NCBI GenBank assembly: GCA_965372015.1
Contig: CBDVAP010000019.1
Location: 1-30,767, forward strand
Reading direction: 5' to 3'
Source: JACZSB01 sp965372015
GTDB lineage: Bacteria; Fidelibacterota; Marinisomatia; SCGC-AAA003-L08; TS1B11
Length of the DNA stretch: 30,767 nt
Below are positions 23,429-30,767 of this stretch, piece by piece. The translations under genes were made by a program, and so were the position numbers. How positions within the stretch are numbered: the first letter of the stretch is position 1; every line of letters begins with the position of its first letter. The notes under the pieces are model-generated. The model was given only the letters and a program-made list of their open reading frames with translations. It was not told the origin of the DNA and did not search any database.

Positions 23429-25339
23429 TTGCGATTAGCAAGATTCCTGACTACCGTTCTGTTGGCGGCTGGCCTGTCGCTCCAGGCCCAAGTTCCGTCG
23501 GATATCATAAACCTTGAAATAACGGTGGATCGCAGCACCGTTCGCGCCGGTGAGCAGGTCACCGTGCATGCAAACCTTACTATTGTAGACGGCTGGCACG
23601 TTTATTCCAGCGACTTAAAGGGCCTGGGGCCCGTCCCCACCCACTTCGAGCTGAACGATAGTATGCTGGTCACGGGCTACGGCGCCTTCCAGGAACCGCC
23701 CTCCAAGCGGGTCTGGGACGAAGGTTTCCGGATCGAGGTAGGCTGGCACTCCGGCCAAGTCAACCTGAGCCAGGCCTTCCAACTTTCCTCCGACCTGCCG
23801 CCGGGCAGGCTGCCCTTTTCCGGCCGCTTAGCGTTCATGCTGTGCACCGAAACCATGTGCCTCCCGCCCCTCGACCAGGAGTTCCACTTCCTGCTCGATC
23901 TGGAGGAGGGACCGGTGCGGGAACAATTCGAGTTTATCGCCGCCGCGTCCAGCCAAGCCGCTATCTCCGGGTTAGAGGGTACCGAGCTGCAAGCCGCCAT
24001 CCGGGAAGGGCTGTGGTCCTTCCTGCTGCTGGCAATCGGCATGGGTCTGCTGGCCCTGCTGACCCCCTGTGTGTTCCCCATGATCCCCATCACCGTGTCA
24101 TTCTTCCTCAAACAGGGTGAAAGCCGCACGATGCCGGCCACCAAGTCCGCCGGATTGTACGCCCTTGGTATCATTGTGATCTATTCCGCCCTGGGACTGA
24201 TACTGGCCCTGACCCTGGGGGCTACCGGCGCCAACCGGCTGGCCGCCAACCCGTGGGTGAACCTGACCCTGGCGGGACTGTTCGTCTACTTCGCTCTGAG
24301 CCTGTTCGGGCTCTACGAAATTCAACTGCCCGCCCGCTTGCGGCAGTTCAGCCTGGGCCAGGAATCCCGGGCCGGGATGATCGGCATTTTCTTCATGTCC
24401 CTGACCTTTACCATCACCTCCTTCACCTGTACGGTCCAGTTCGTGGGCCTATTGCTGGTGGCAGCCAGCCAGGGACACTACCTGTGGCCCTTAATTGGGA
24501 TGGTCACCTACTCGGCCACCTTTGCCGCGCCCTTCTTCCTGCTGGCGCTGTTCCCCCAGAAACTGGCCCAGCTACCCAAGAGCGGTGGTTGGCTGAATTC
24601 AGTGAAAGTGGTGATGGGCTTCCTGGAGGTGGCGGCAGCCTTCAAGTTCATCAGCAACAGCGACCTGGTGTGGAGCTGGGGGTTTTTCACCCACCAGTCG
24701 GTGCTGGCTTCCTGGACGGTAATCCTGGCCCTCACAGGGTTTTACCTGCTGGGAAAAATCCAGCTGCCCCATGACTCCCCCTTGGAGCGTATTTCGGTCC
24801 CCCGGCTGCTGCTGAGCGGCACCTTCCTCATAATCACCCTGCTCCTGGGGGTGGGACTCACCGGACAGCAGATTCCGGGCATCGTGGAAGCCTACCTGCC
24901 GCCCCGTCTGACAGCGGGTGATTCGGGGGTGGTCCTGAGGGGCCGCTTGGAGCAACTGCGCTGGCACACCGAACTGCAGGACGCCCTGGCGGAAGCCCGG
25001 CAGGTCAAGCGTCCCATTTTCTTAGATATTACGGGCTATACCTGCACCAACTGCCGCTGGATGGAAGCCAATATTTTTACCGAGCCGGAGGTAATTGCCC
25101 GCTTTGAGCAATTTATTCTCTTGCGCTTGTATACCGACGCAGGGGAAAATTACCGGGAAAAGCAGCGCTATGCGGTGGAGCAGTTCGGGACCGCGGCCCT
25201 GCCGTTTTACGCCGTCCTGGCCCCTGATGGCAGCGAGCTGGCCCGCCTGCCGCAGATGACCAGGAAACTGGAGAAGTTTCTACGTTTCCTCGATGACGGT
25301 TTAGCTAGCTATGAAAGAGGCTCTTACGCCTCTCAGTAA
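23429..25339 (+). CDS. dsbD: thiol:disulfide interchange protein DsbD
   Basis: A 636-residue inner-membrane protein that passes electrons from cytoplasmic thioredoxin to periplasmic thiol proteins. After a signal peptide (1-20), an N-terminal Ig-like domain carries the C139-C144 pair (MLCTETMCLPP). The hydrophobic core (about 195-480, around eight or nine segments) carries C213 in LTPCVFPMIP and C334 in SFTCTVQFVG. The C-terminal thioredoxin domain has C539-TN-C542. All three redox pairs are intact. The start is a TTG at 23429 after a GAGGAGAGGGG stretch; the nearby ATG at 23406 is out of frame. The TlpA-like thioredoxin downstream is a likely redox client. Confidence 0.95.
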   Translation: MRLARFLTTVLLAAGLSLQAQVPSDIINLEITVDRSTVRAGEQVTVHANLTIVDGWHVYSSDLKGLGPVPTHFELNDSMLVTGYGAFQEPPSKRVWDEGFRIEVGWHSGQVNLSQAFQLSSDLPPGRLPFSGRLAFMLCTETMCLPPLDQEFHFLLDLEEGPVREQFEFIAAASSQAAISGLEGTELQAAIREGLWSFLLLAIGMGLLALLTPCVFPMIPITVSFFLKQGESRTMPATKSAGLYALGIIVIYSALGLILALTLGATGANRLAANPWVNLTLAGLFVYFALSLFGLYEIQLPARLRQFSLGQESRAGMIGIFFMSLTFTITSFTCTVQFVGLLLVAASQGHYLWPLIGMVTYSATFAAPFFLLALFPQKLAQLPKSGGWLNSVKVVMGFLEVAAAFKFISNSDLVWSWGFFTHQSVLASWTVILALTGFYLLGKIQLPHDSPLERISVPRLLLSGTFLIITLLLGVGLTGQQIPGIVEAYLPPRLTAGDSGVVLRGRLEQLRWHTELQDALAEARQVKRPIFLDITGYTCTNCRWMEANIFTEPEVIARFEQFILLRLYTDAGENYREKQRYAVEQFGTAALPFYAVLAPDGSELARLPQMTRKLEKFLRFLDDGLASYERGSYASQ

Positions 25340-25430
25340 CCTGAAGGGGTAAAATCGCATCTAACTTGCAGGGAGCGATATTACCGGGCATATTCAAGAT
25401 AGCATGCAATAAGCCTGAAGGATTCTTTTA

Positions 25431-25970
25431 ATGAAGAATATCAAATCTCTATCACTGTTGGGACTAACCATTATCGTGGGCCTGGGCTTGATCGGCTCGC
25501 TGTCTATCGGGGCACCGGCCGCGGGGAGTAGCCTGCCGGATGAGTCGCATCAGCCGGCGCCGGATTTCACACTGACCAGCCTGGACGGTGAGCGCTATAC
25601 ACTCAGTAAACTTCGGGGCAAGGTGGTACTGGTCAATTTCTGGGCCACCTGGTGCCCCCCCTGCCGCCGGGAAATCCCGGATCTATCCAGGTTGCACACA
25701 AAGTATAAAGACCGGGATTTCATGGTGCTAGGCATCTCCTTGGATGAAATCGACCCCGACCAGATCCGGAAATTTGCTAAAAATTACAAGATCAGCTACC
25801 CCGTATTGCATGGGCCCCGGTCTGAACTGGGGGAAATCGCCAAATCCTATGGCGGCATTCAGGCCGTCCCGACCTCCTTCCTCATCGACAAGCAGGGAAA
25901 TATCAGGGCCCGGTATATCGGCGCCCGCAGTGAACTGATGTTTTCAGCGGATATCATTCGCCTGCTCTAA
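25431..25970 (+). CDS. TlpA/ResA-family thioredoxin-like protein
   Basis: A 179-residue exported thioredoxin-fold protein. Residues 1-30 are a signal peptide or membrane anchor (LSLLGLTIIVGLGLIG). The AhpC/TSA-Redoxin-type fold follows, with PAPDFTLTSLDG, the active site WCPPC (C75, C78) and the cis-proline region AVPTSFLID. Family members reduce disulfides in the periplasm, often in apocytochrome c during cytochrome maturation. Placement 91 bases after dsbD supports DsbD as its reductant. GAAGGAT lies about 8 bases before the ATG. No haem-lyase genes are in the window, so the cytochrome role is inference. Confidence 0.93.
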   Translation: MKNIKSLSLLGLTIIVGLGLIGSLSIGAPAAGSSLPDESHQPAPDFTLTSLDGERYTLSKLRGKVVLVNFWATWCPPCRREIPDLSRLHTKYKDRDFMVLGISLDEIDPDQIRKFAKNYKISYPVLHGPRSELGEIAKSYGGIQAVPTSFLIDKQGNIRARYIGARSELMFSADIIRLL

Positions 25971-26030
25971 CCCTGGCTATTCAAAACCGGGAGTAAATGC
26001 TGGGGCCACTGACCCGCTTCATCGCCTTTG

Positions 26031-27263
26031 CTACCGGCTAACGGTCTGCTGATCGTTTGGGAGCATAAAGTCGGTAGCCAGGCTGTCCAGGAAGAGCACC
26101 CCGGTGGGCGTGGCACGCAGTTGTGTGCCGGACAATTCCACCTTCCCGGACCAGTGTTGTAGCTGGGCGGCGAACTGCCGGCGAAAAGCCCCGCTGGATC
26201 CGAATCCCAAGCCATCAGTTACCGAAACCCCCTCGGCCAGGCGCAGTCCGAAGGCCAGCCGCTCATTGGCCAGCTGCTCGCCGGTCAGTTTCTCACTGCC
26301 GGACCGGGGCGACTCTCCCGCCGCAACCCGCCTTAAGTATTCATCCAGGTCCCGCACGTTCCAGTAGCGCCGGCGGCCGTCAAAGCCGTGGGCCGCAGGG
26401 CCCAGGCCTAGATAAGGCTCGATGCGCCAGTAATGCAGGTTATGCCGGCAGGTCCGGCCCTCCTGGGCGAAATTGCTGACTTCATAGGCACTGTAGCCCC
26501 CGGCTGCCAGCAGCTCCCGGGTAACCGTGAACATCCGGTAGTCAGTTTCCTCCGCCGGCATGATAACCTCACCCGCGTTTACCGCCTCCGCCAGGCCGGT
26601 GCCGTCCTCCACGGTCAACGAGTAGACCGAGACGTGCTCCGGTTCCAGCTCCAGCACCTTCCCCAGGTCGGCCTGCCATTGGTCCAAGCTCTGCCCCGGC
26701 ACATTGAAAATCAGGTCAACGCTGATATTATCGAACCCGGCTTGCCGGGCGGCGGCAAAGGCCTTCCCACTGTCTTCCGGCCCATGAGCGCGCCCCAGGA
26801 AGTCCAGGATAGCGGGATCGAAAGACTGGATTCCCAGCGAAAGCCGATTGACACCCAGCCGGCGGTAATCCCGCAGGCGCTTTACCGGGGCCTCCCCCGG
26901 GTTGGCTTCCAGGGTGATCTCCGTCACCGACGCCAGACCCAGGGTGTCATCAAGGGCCCGTATCAGGCGTTCTACCCCCGCCGGCGGCAGCAGGCTGGGT
27001 GTGCCGCCTCCCAGATACAGCGTGTCCACCAACCAGGAGAGCGAGCCGGCTGTCACACGCCGCACTTCCCGCTCCAGGCACTCGATATAGCGTTCGATCA
27101 GCTCCTCCCGCCCCGCCAGAGAGTAAAAATCGCAGTAGAAACACTTGGAGCAGCAGAAAGGAACGTGGATGTACACGCCTCCGGTCGCCGGCTGATTCGA
27201 GTCCGGCGAATGGCCGCTAATATTGATACGCCGGTGGTTTTTCACAGTCGGTCTCGGGAACAT
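26031..27263 (-). CDS. hemW: HemW-like radical SAM protein
   Basis: A 410-residue radical SAM protein of the HemN/HemW branch. It shows YIHVPFCCSKCFYCDFYS with the [4Fe-4S]/SAM cysteines C37, C41 and C44, followed by GGGTPSLL and the LTLEANPGE-like strand, and the HemW C-terminal helical domain (RHNLHYWRIEPYLGLGPAAHG). HemW proteins are often annotated as oxygen-independent coproporphyrinogen oxidase but act as haem chaperones; the HemN-specific N-terminal extension is absent. The start is the ATG at 27263, with AAAGG 5 bases upstream. The longer frame from 27371 would translate through the putative promoter and hairpins and is rejected. It converges on the TlpA gene with 60 bases between stops. 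Confidence 0.93.
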   Translation of the reverse strand: MFPRPTVKNHRRINISGHSPDSNQPATGGVYIHVPFCCSKCFYCDFYSLAGREELIERYIECLEREVRRVTAGSLSWLVDTLYLGGGTPSLLPPAGVERLIRALDDTLGLASVTEITLEANPGEAPVKRLRDYRRLGVNRLSLGIQSFDPAILDFLGRAHGPEDSGKAFAAARQAGFDNISVDLIFNVPGQSLDQWQADLGKVLELEPEHVSVYSLTVEDGTGLAEAVNAGEVIMPAEETDYRMFTVTRELLAAGGYSAYEVSNFAQEGRTCRHNLHYWRIEPYLGLGPAAHGFDGRRRYWNVRDLDEYLRRVAAGESPRSGSEKLTGEQLANERLAFGLRLAEGVSVTDGLGFGSSGAFRRQFAAQLQHWSGKVELSGTQLRATPTGVLFLDSLATDFMLPNDQQTVSR

Positions 27264-27277
27264 TTCGACCTTTTGTA

Positions 27278-27316
27278 AATATACAAGGGTGGAGTTGGAG
27301 TTATCCGTAACTCCAC
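27278..27316 (-). promoter_or_regulatory. putative hemW promoter with overlapping inverted repeats
   Basis: On the minus strand, a -10-like TATATT (27278-27283) lies 14 bases before the hemW start, which would give a very short leader holding the AAAGG site. Immediately upstream are nested inverted repeats: GTGGAGTT / AACTCCAC (27289-27296 with 27309-27316) and GGAGTTA / TAACTCC around TCCG (27297-27314). This is where an operator would overlap the -35/-10 spacer. No good -35 element is visible, consistent with an activator-dependent or weak promoter, but this is conjecture. Confidence 0.4.
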
Positions 27317-27385
27317 TACACACCTCCGTAGGTACTCTTTTGGTAGAGGGAGTACTACTCCTTGTTGGCACATTCTACCATACCG

Positions 27386-27419
27386 AACGAGGTAGTGGCC
27401 GCCCGGTTGCTGCCTCGTT
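27386..27419. other. 15-bp wobble-containing hairpin downstream of the SSS transporter gene
   Basis: AACGAGGTAGTGGCC / GGTTGCTGCCTCGTT folds around loop GCCC with several G-T pairs; on the minus strand these become A-C or C-A mismatches, so the RNA stem is stronger if read from the plus strand. It lies 9 bases after the SSS gene stop in the gene's own direction but lacks a T-run, so it is only a possible terminator or 3' stability element. Confidence 0.35.
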
Positions 27420-27428
27420 CTCATTTGA

Positions 27429-28838
27429 TCATCGCTCCGAGCCCACCAAGTGGTAGATACCTAAGGCCACGGTAACCATCAAGCCCGGTAGCATGGGCGG
27501 CATACCCAGGGGATAGCCTCCCTCGGGTGAAGTTAGGATGCCAACCTGAAAGCCACCCTGCCACAGTGCGGCCACCAGCACACCCGCCAGACCGATCGAC
27601 AGGGCGGCGTTATCCGACAGAGGCCGGGAGCGCCCAAAGGTGAGCAGGATCGGTACCAGCAAACCCGGCACCAGCATCGATCCCAGCAGGTACCATAATT
27701 CCACCACCGAGGGCACGGCCAGTGCCAGGAGGAAACCCAGCATCCCGCTGGCTACCAGGCCCCAGCGAATCCGGCGGCGCTCAACCGAGGCGGTCAGCGG
27801 ACCGGAGCGCCAGTCCCGCCCCAGAGTGGTGGCGCCGATAAAAGTGAATGAATCCACGGTGCTCATGATAACCGCCAGCAGCGCGGCGAAGAACAGTCCC
27901 CGCAGACCGGTCGGCAGAACCGCCGCACCCAGCAACGGGAAGGCGGCCACCCCACCGGCCGGGGATTGGGCCAGGTCGGGCAAATGCACGACGGCATATA
28001 GTCCACCGGCCGTGGTGAGCAGGTCGAACACAAACCAGATACCGACACTGATGAGGATGCCTCGCCGGGCGGTAGCCCCGTCACGGGCGGCGGCGCAACG
28101 CTGGTAGAATCCCGGGTCCACAAAGGTCCAGCTGGCAATGAAAAACCATACCAGAATTACCTGCCAGCCCAGACTGTCCGGCCCCCGCAGGCTGCGATGG
28201 CCGGCGGGCAGCCGCTCCCATAGCTCGGCCAGGGGCAGTTGCGAGTGCAGCAGCAATAGTAGTGCGCCGAAACCGGTGAACATCAAGGTGAACTGGAGCA
28301 GGTCGGTGCGCACCACCGACTGGAACCCCCCCCGCCACAGGTACACGGTGCTGAAAATAGTGCCCAATAACACCCCCAGCCATAAAGGCATGCCGGTGAG
28401 CAACCGGGCCAGCACCCCCAGCATGAGCAGATAGGGCGCCGGGGTGGTGAGCAGGAACACCAGCAGGGCGCTGAAGCGGGCCGAGCGGGGGCCGAAGTGG
28501 TACCGGAAACGCTCGGGAATGGTCAGGGCCTCTCCCCGGCGGATCCGCCCCGCCAGGAACAGGGCATATATTAAGGCAAAGAAGTAATACGGCAGGCCGA
28601 ACACCACCAGGTTGACCATGCCATTTAAGTAGGTGAACTCCCCCACCCCCAGGATACCGCCGTACCAGGTAGCTACCAGGGTGGCCACGAAGGGGACCAC
28701 AGTCAGTCGCCGGCCGCCCAGCAGGTAGTCGGCCGCGCTGGTGGAGGATCGCCGGGCAGGCCGGAAACCCAGGTAAAGGATCGCGGCCAGGTAGAGCAGC
28801 ACTATGGATAGGTCGATGGCCGGTAGGCTGGTATCCAT
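27429..28838 (-). CDS. sodium/solute symporter, SSS family
   Basis: A 469-residue integral membrane protein with about 12-13 hydrophobic segments. The family opening is recognisable: SAADYLLGGRRLTVVPFVATLVATWYGG, with unwound-helix glycines in the first transmembrane repeat, and later the MSTVDSFTFIGATTLGRDW block that matches the sodium-site helix of SSS transporters. Substrate is not determined by motif. The gene starts 12 bases after thiN and both probably share a transcript with the M61 peptidase gene, so thiamine or a thiamine precursor is a candidate substrate. Sugar, proline or pantothenate transport are alternatives. The ATG at 28838 has only a weak ribosome site, as expected for coupled translation. 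Confidence 0.9.
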   Translation of the reverse strand: MDTSLPAIDLSIVLLYLAAILYLGFRPARRSSTSAADYLLGGRRLTVVPFVATLVATWYGGILGVGEFTYLNGMVNLVVFGLPYYFFALIYALFLAGRIRRGEALTIPERFRYHFGPRSARFSALLVFLLTTPAPYLLMLGVLARLLTGMPLWLGVLLGTIFSTVYLWRGGFQSVVRTDLLQFTLMFTGFGALLLLLHSQLPLAELWERLPAGHRSLRGPDSLGWQVILVWFFIASWTFVDPGFYQRCAAARDGATARRGILISVGIWFVFDLLTTAGGLYAVVHLPDLAQSPAGGVAAFPLLGAAVLPTGLRGLFFAALLAVIMSTVDSFTFIGATTLGRDWRSGPLTASVERRRIRWGLVASGMLGFLLALAVPSVVELWYLLGSMLVPGLLVPILLTFGRSRPLSDNAALSIGLAGVLVAALWQGGFQVGILTSPEGGYPLGMPPMLPGLMVTVALGIYHLVGSER

Positions 28839-28850
28839 AGCGTCCGGTGG

Positions 28851-29477
28851 TTAGTCCGGGTAGCCCTGAAAAACCAGGACCACTCCGCCTTCCACCTCGA
28901 GGAAAATTTTATTCGCCTGGCTATGATTTGACACCCCCCGGTGCAGGCCCGGCAGGCTTTCGGCGGTCAGCTCCCACGCCAGCCCCCGGGTGGTCATCTT
29001 GACCGTTGTGGCATCAGGGAAAAGAGCCACCGGCTGACCGGGGAAGGAGGGTAATTCCCCGACTCCGCGCACCACCTGGAACGAGCCGCTGTCAGTCAGC
29101 GCCGTCAGCTCCAGGCCGAAATCGTGCCACATCAGCAACAGATTGCCCAGGGCGTGATCCGCTCGCCCACCGCTGGCCCCAATGATTGTCACCGCCTCTG
29201 CCCCGGACTGCCGCGCCCACTGCAGCGCCTTTTCCAGGTCACCTGATTGCTGTGAAGGCAATTCGATCAGGCTGCTGGCGAAGGCTGCCCGGGCCGGGGG
29301 GCTGATGGAATCCAGGTCGCCCAGTACCAGGTCGGGTGAGCGCGCAAATGCCAGCAGGTTATTCGCGGCGCCGTCGCAACACAGGAGCGTGCCGGCGCTT
29401 TGTAGCGCCTCCAGCGGCCGGTGGTGGGTGGGAAAACGGCCGTTGGCCAGGACAATTACCGGCGGTTTTAAGGGCAA
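28851..29477 (-). CDS. thiN: thiamine pyrophosphokinase
   Basis: A 208-residue cytoplasmic enzyme that transfers pyrophosphate from ATP to thiamine, giving the cofactor used by korB and other TPP enzymes. The family motifs are in order: CDGAANNLL (34-42), GDLDSI (53-58), the QSGDLEKAL acidic helix (D80), ASGGRADHALGNL (101-113) and VSNHS near the C-terminus. The start is a TTG at 29477, 6 bases after the M61 peptidase stop; no ATG lies near. thiN implies salvage or import of thiamine, since de novo synthesis makes thiamine phosphate directly. No TPP riboswitch is visible inside the window; any such element would lie upstream of the truncated peptidase gene. Confidence 0.93.
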   Translation of the reverse strand: MPLKPPVIVLANGRFPTHHRPLEALQSAGTLLCCDGAANNLLAFARSPDLVLGDLDSISPPARAAFASSLIELPSQQSGDLEKALQWARQSGAEAVTIIGASGGRADHALGNLLLMWHDFGLELTALTDSGSFQVVRGVGELPSFPGQPVALFPDATTVKMTTRGLAWELTAESLPGLHRGVSNHSQANKIFLEVEGGVVLVFQGYPD

Positions 29478-29483
29478 GGCGGG

Positions 29484-30767
29484 CTATTCCCAGGCCGTGC
29501 TTAACCAGTTAGCATACAGCCTTTTCTGTCGGGCGGTGGGTTCGGCCACTTTCACTAGCGTGAGGGAATCCATGGGTGGCTGGCTGGGTTTTACTCTGAA
29601 AGTGCGCATCAGGCCGTCGCGATTGACCACAAAGGTAGCCTTCTCGCCCTGGTCGCGCGAATCCAGAATAGTGGCAGCGTTGGCCGCTGTGAGACGGTAG
29701 TTATCCACGAAAAGTAGCTCATCGTTGACGCTCAACCGGGATTCCGCCGCCGGCGTTTGGTGGTAAATAGTCTTGACGACCAGTCTGCCTTCCCGTTCCT
29801 CGGTTTCGAAACCCCAATAGGCTTTGGCGTTGTCGGCCGGGTGCGCGGCCACTAATTTCAGGCCGAAGGGTGCAAAAGTCCCTTCCCAATCGATGTCATT
29901 GGTGGTGCTGACGTAGGCGAACACCTCTTCTAAGGACCGGCCGGCCGTCTCCTCGCAGATTTCCCGGAAGCGCTCCGGTGTGTACCCTTCCCCCGTGGTC
30001 TGAAAATCGAGCCATAAAGCCCGGAATACGTCATCCAGACTGCGCCCGCCATTGGTGGCCTCTCGGATCGCCAAATCAAGTGTTACTCCCACCAGGCTCC
30101 CTTTGGTATAATAGGAAACGGTGGCGTTACGGCTGTCCTCGTCCGGTTGATAATACTTTATCCAGGCATCGAAAGAGGCCTCCTCAAGGGTCTGCTGATG
30201 GCGGCCTGGTGTGCTGAGCATTATCTCCATATCCGTGGTCAATAGTTCTAAGTATCTCTCGACATCCAACAAGCCGGGCCGCAGTAGCAAGTGGCGATCA
30301 TAATAGGAGGTCAACCCCTCGGCCACCCACAGCTGGCTGGTGTAATTCTCCCGGTCATAATCGAACGGCCCCAACATCGTGGGACGGATACGCTTGACGG
30401 CGTAGGCATGGAAGAGCTCGTGGGCCAGCAGCTCTAGGTATTTGCGATAGTTATCCTCACCCTCGAAGGTCCAGCGGGAAACCATCAAGTAGGCGGAGTT
30501 GAGGTGCTCCAGGGCTCCGCTACGCTGGGCCCCTATGTTAAGAAAAATGGTATATCGATCGTAGGGCACACTGCCGAAGAGCTGGTGTATCTCGCCGGCT
30601 ATCTTGCGGGTGTCGGCCAACAGTTGCCCCCGATCGTATTCGCCCTGACCGGAGATAGCGTACCGGTAGGGCACCTCGTCGACCAACGTTTCGAACACCT
30701 TGTGGGAACCGATCATCAGGGGCGAATCAATCAGGGTATCATAATCCGGTGCTCGGAAAACGGGGCT
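29484..30767 (-). CDS. M61-family (glycyl aminopeptidase-like) metallopeptidase with PDZ domain, 5' end missing
   Basis: The open frame continues without a stop to the window edge, 17 codons beyond the first internal ATG (30716), so the gene is truncated here and about 427 residues are visible. The zinc motif HELFHAY is followed by the third-ligand region VAEGLTSYYDR, and the leading DYDTLIDSP segment is typical of the M61 domain border. A PDZ-like domain (about the last 110 residues, with the VKTIYHQTPAAES and LRVNDELL-type pattern) follows, as in M61 peptidases. Related proteins are usually exported, but the signal region lies outside the window. It heads the thiN-SSS gene set; a functional link to thiamine is not obvious. 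Confidence 0.92.
   Translation of the reverse strand, partial: SPVFRAPDYDTLIDSPLMIGSHKVFETLVDEVPYRYAISGQGEYDRGQLLADTRKIAGEIHQLFGSVPYDRYTIFLNIGAQRSGALEHLNSAYLMVSRWTFEGEDNYRKYLELLAHELFHAYAVKRIRPTMLGPFDYDRENYTSQLWVAEGLTSYYDRHLLLRPGLLDVERYLELLTTDMEIMLSTPGRHQQTLEEASFDAWIKYYQPDEDSRNATVSYYTKGSLVGVTLDLAIREATNGGRSLDDVFRALWLDFQTTGEGYTPERFREICEETAGRSLEEVFAYVSTTNDIDWEGTFAPFGLKLVAAHPADNAKAYWGFETEEREGRLVVKTIYHQTPAAESRLSVNDELLFVDNYRLTAANAATILDSRDQGEKATFVVNRDGLMRTFRVKPSQPPMDSLTLVKVAEPTARQKRLYANWLSTAWE

Noticed and set aside
27264..27371. HemW N-terminal extension of 36 residues from an ATG at 27371
   Set aside because: The extension covers the inverted repeats and a likely promoter. The ATG at 27263 has AAAGG at good spacing and gives a normal HemW length.
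1..30767. CRISPR arrays, insertion sequences, prophage genes or toxin-antitoxin pairs
   Set aside because: No regular spaced repeats, transposase, integrase or recognisable toxin gene was seen. The YwqK-like repeats belong to a cyclophilin fusion, not to an antitoxin locus.

Overview
The window is a gene-dense stretch of chromosome, probably from an uncultivated member of the Fibrobacterota-Chlorobiota-Bacteroidota (FCB) group, for example a Marinimicrobia-, Calditrichota- or KSB1-like lineage. Two giant secreted proteins end in type IX secretion system (T9SS) type A sorting domains of the 'YPNPFNP ... LLGQEV ... GLYFYRL' kind that such lineages use. G+C looks high by eye (not calculated). 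Most genes have recognisable Shine-Dalgarno sites, unlike typical Bacteroidota, and several appear to start with TTG or GTG. No phage, insertion sequence, CRISPR array, rRNA or plasmid gene was seen. Phylum assignment is inference.

Left arm (1-6097, all minus strand): a beta-oxidation pair (FadI-type thiolase, then FadJ-type hydratase/dehydrogenase), a small unknown protein, leucyl aminopeptidase PepA, then a pentapeptide-repeat protein with its own good promoter, and a tRNA-Met(CAT) cut by the window edge. A 451-bp divergent intergenic region (6098-6548) carries a degenerate hexamer/heptamer tandem repeat and a long imperfect inverted repeat.

Centre (6549-17031, plus strand): the accessory, surface-oriented part. 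A 1405-residue exported protein combines repeated beta domains, two cohesin-like segments, a dockerin-like calcium-binding pair and a T9SS tail, and ends at a strong intrinsic terminator. A consensus-like promoter then leads into a tight three-gene cluster: a 1251-residue T9SS protein with about six cadherin/Ig-like repeats, a TPR-like putative lipoprotein (ATGA overlap), and a lipoprotein with Ig-like domains and a beta-propeller (2-bp gap). This cluster is the best candidate for an undescribed system here.

Right-centre (17249-21402, plus strand): a probable six-gene operon encoding a four-subunit 2-oxoacid:ferredoxin oxidoreductase (KorDABC/Vor type) followed by the last two pyrimidine-synthesis enzymes, PyrF and PyrE. 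It suggests ferredoxin-linked, at least partly anaerobic carbon metabolism. Next (21528-25970) is an envelope and redox set: a lipoprotein-like cyclophilin with MORN-like repeats, a patatin phospholipase, the transmembrane reductant conduit DsbD and a TlpA/ResA thioredoxin.

Right arm (26031-30767, minus strand): an M61 peptidase truncated by the window edge, thiamine pyrophosphokinase, an SSS-family sodium/solute symporter and, after a structured 165-bp gap, HemW. The thiN-SSS pairing suggests, without proving, that the symporter imports thiamine or a precursor.
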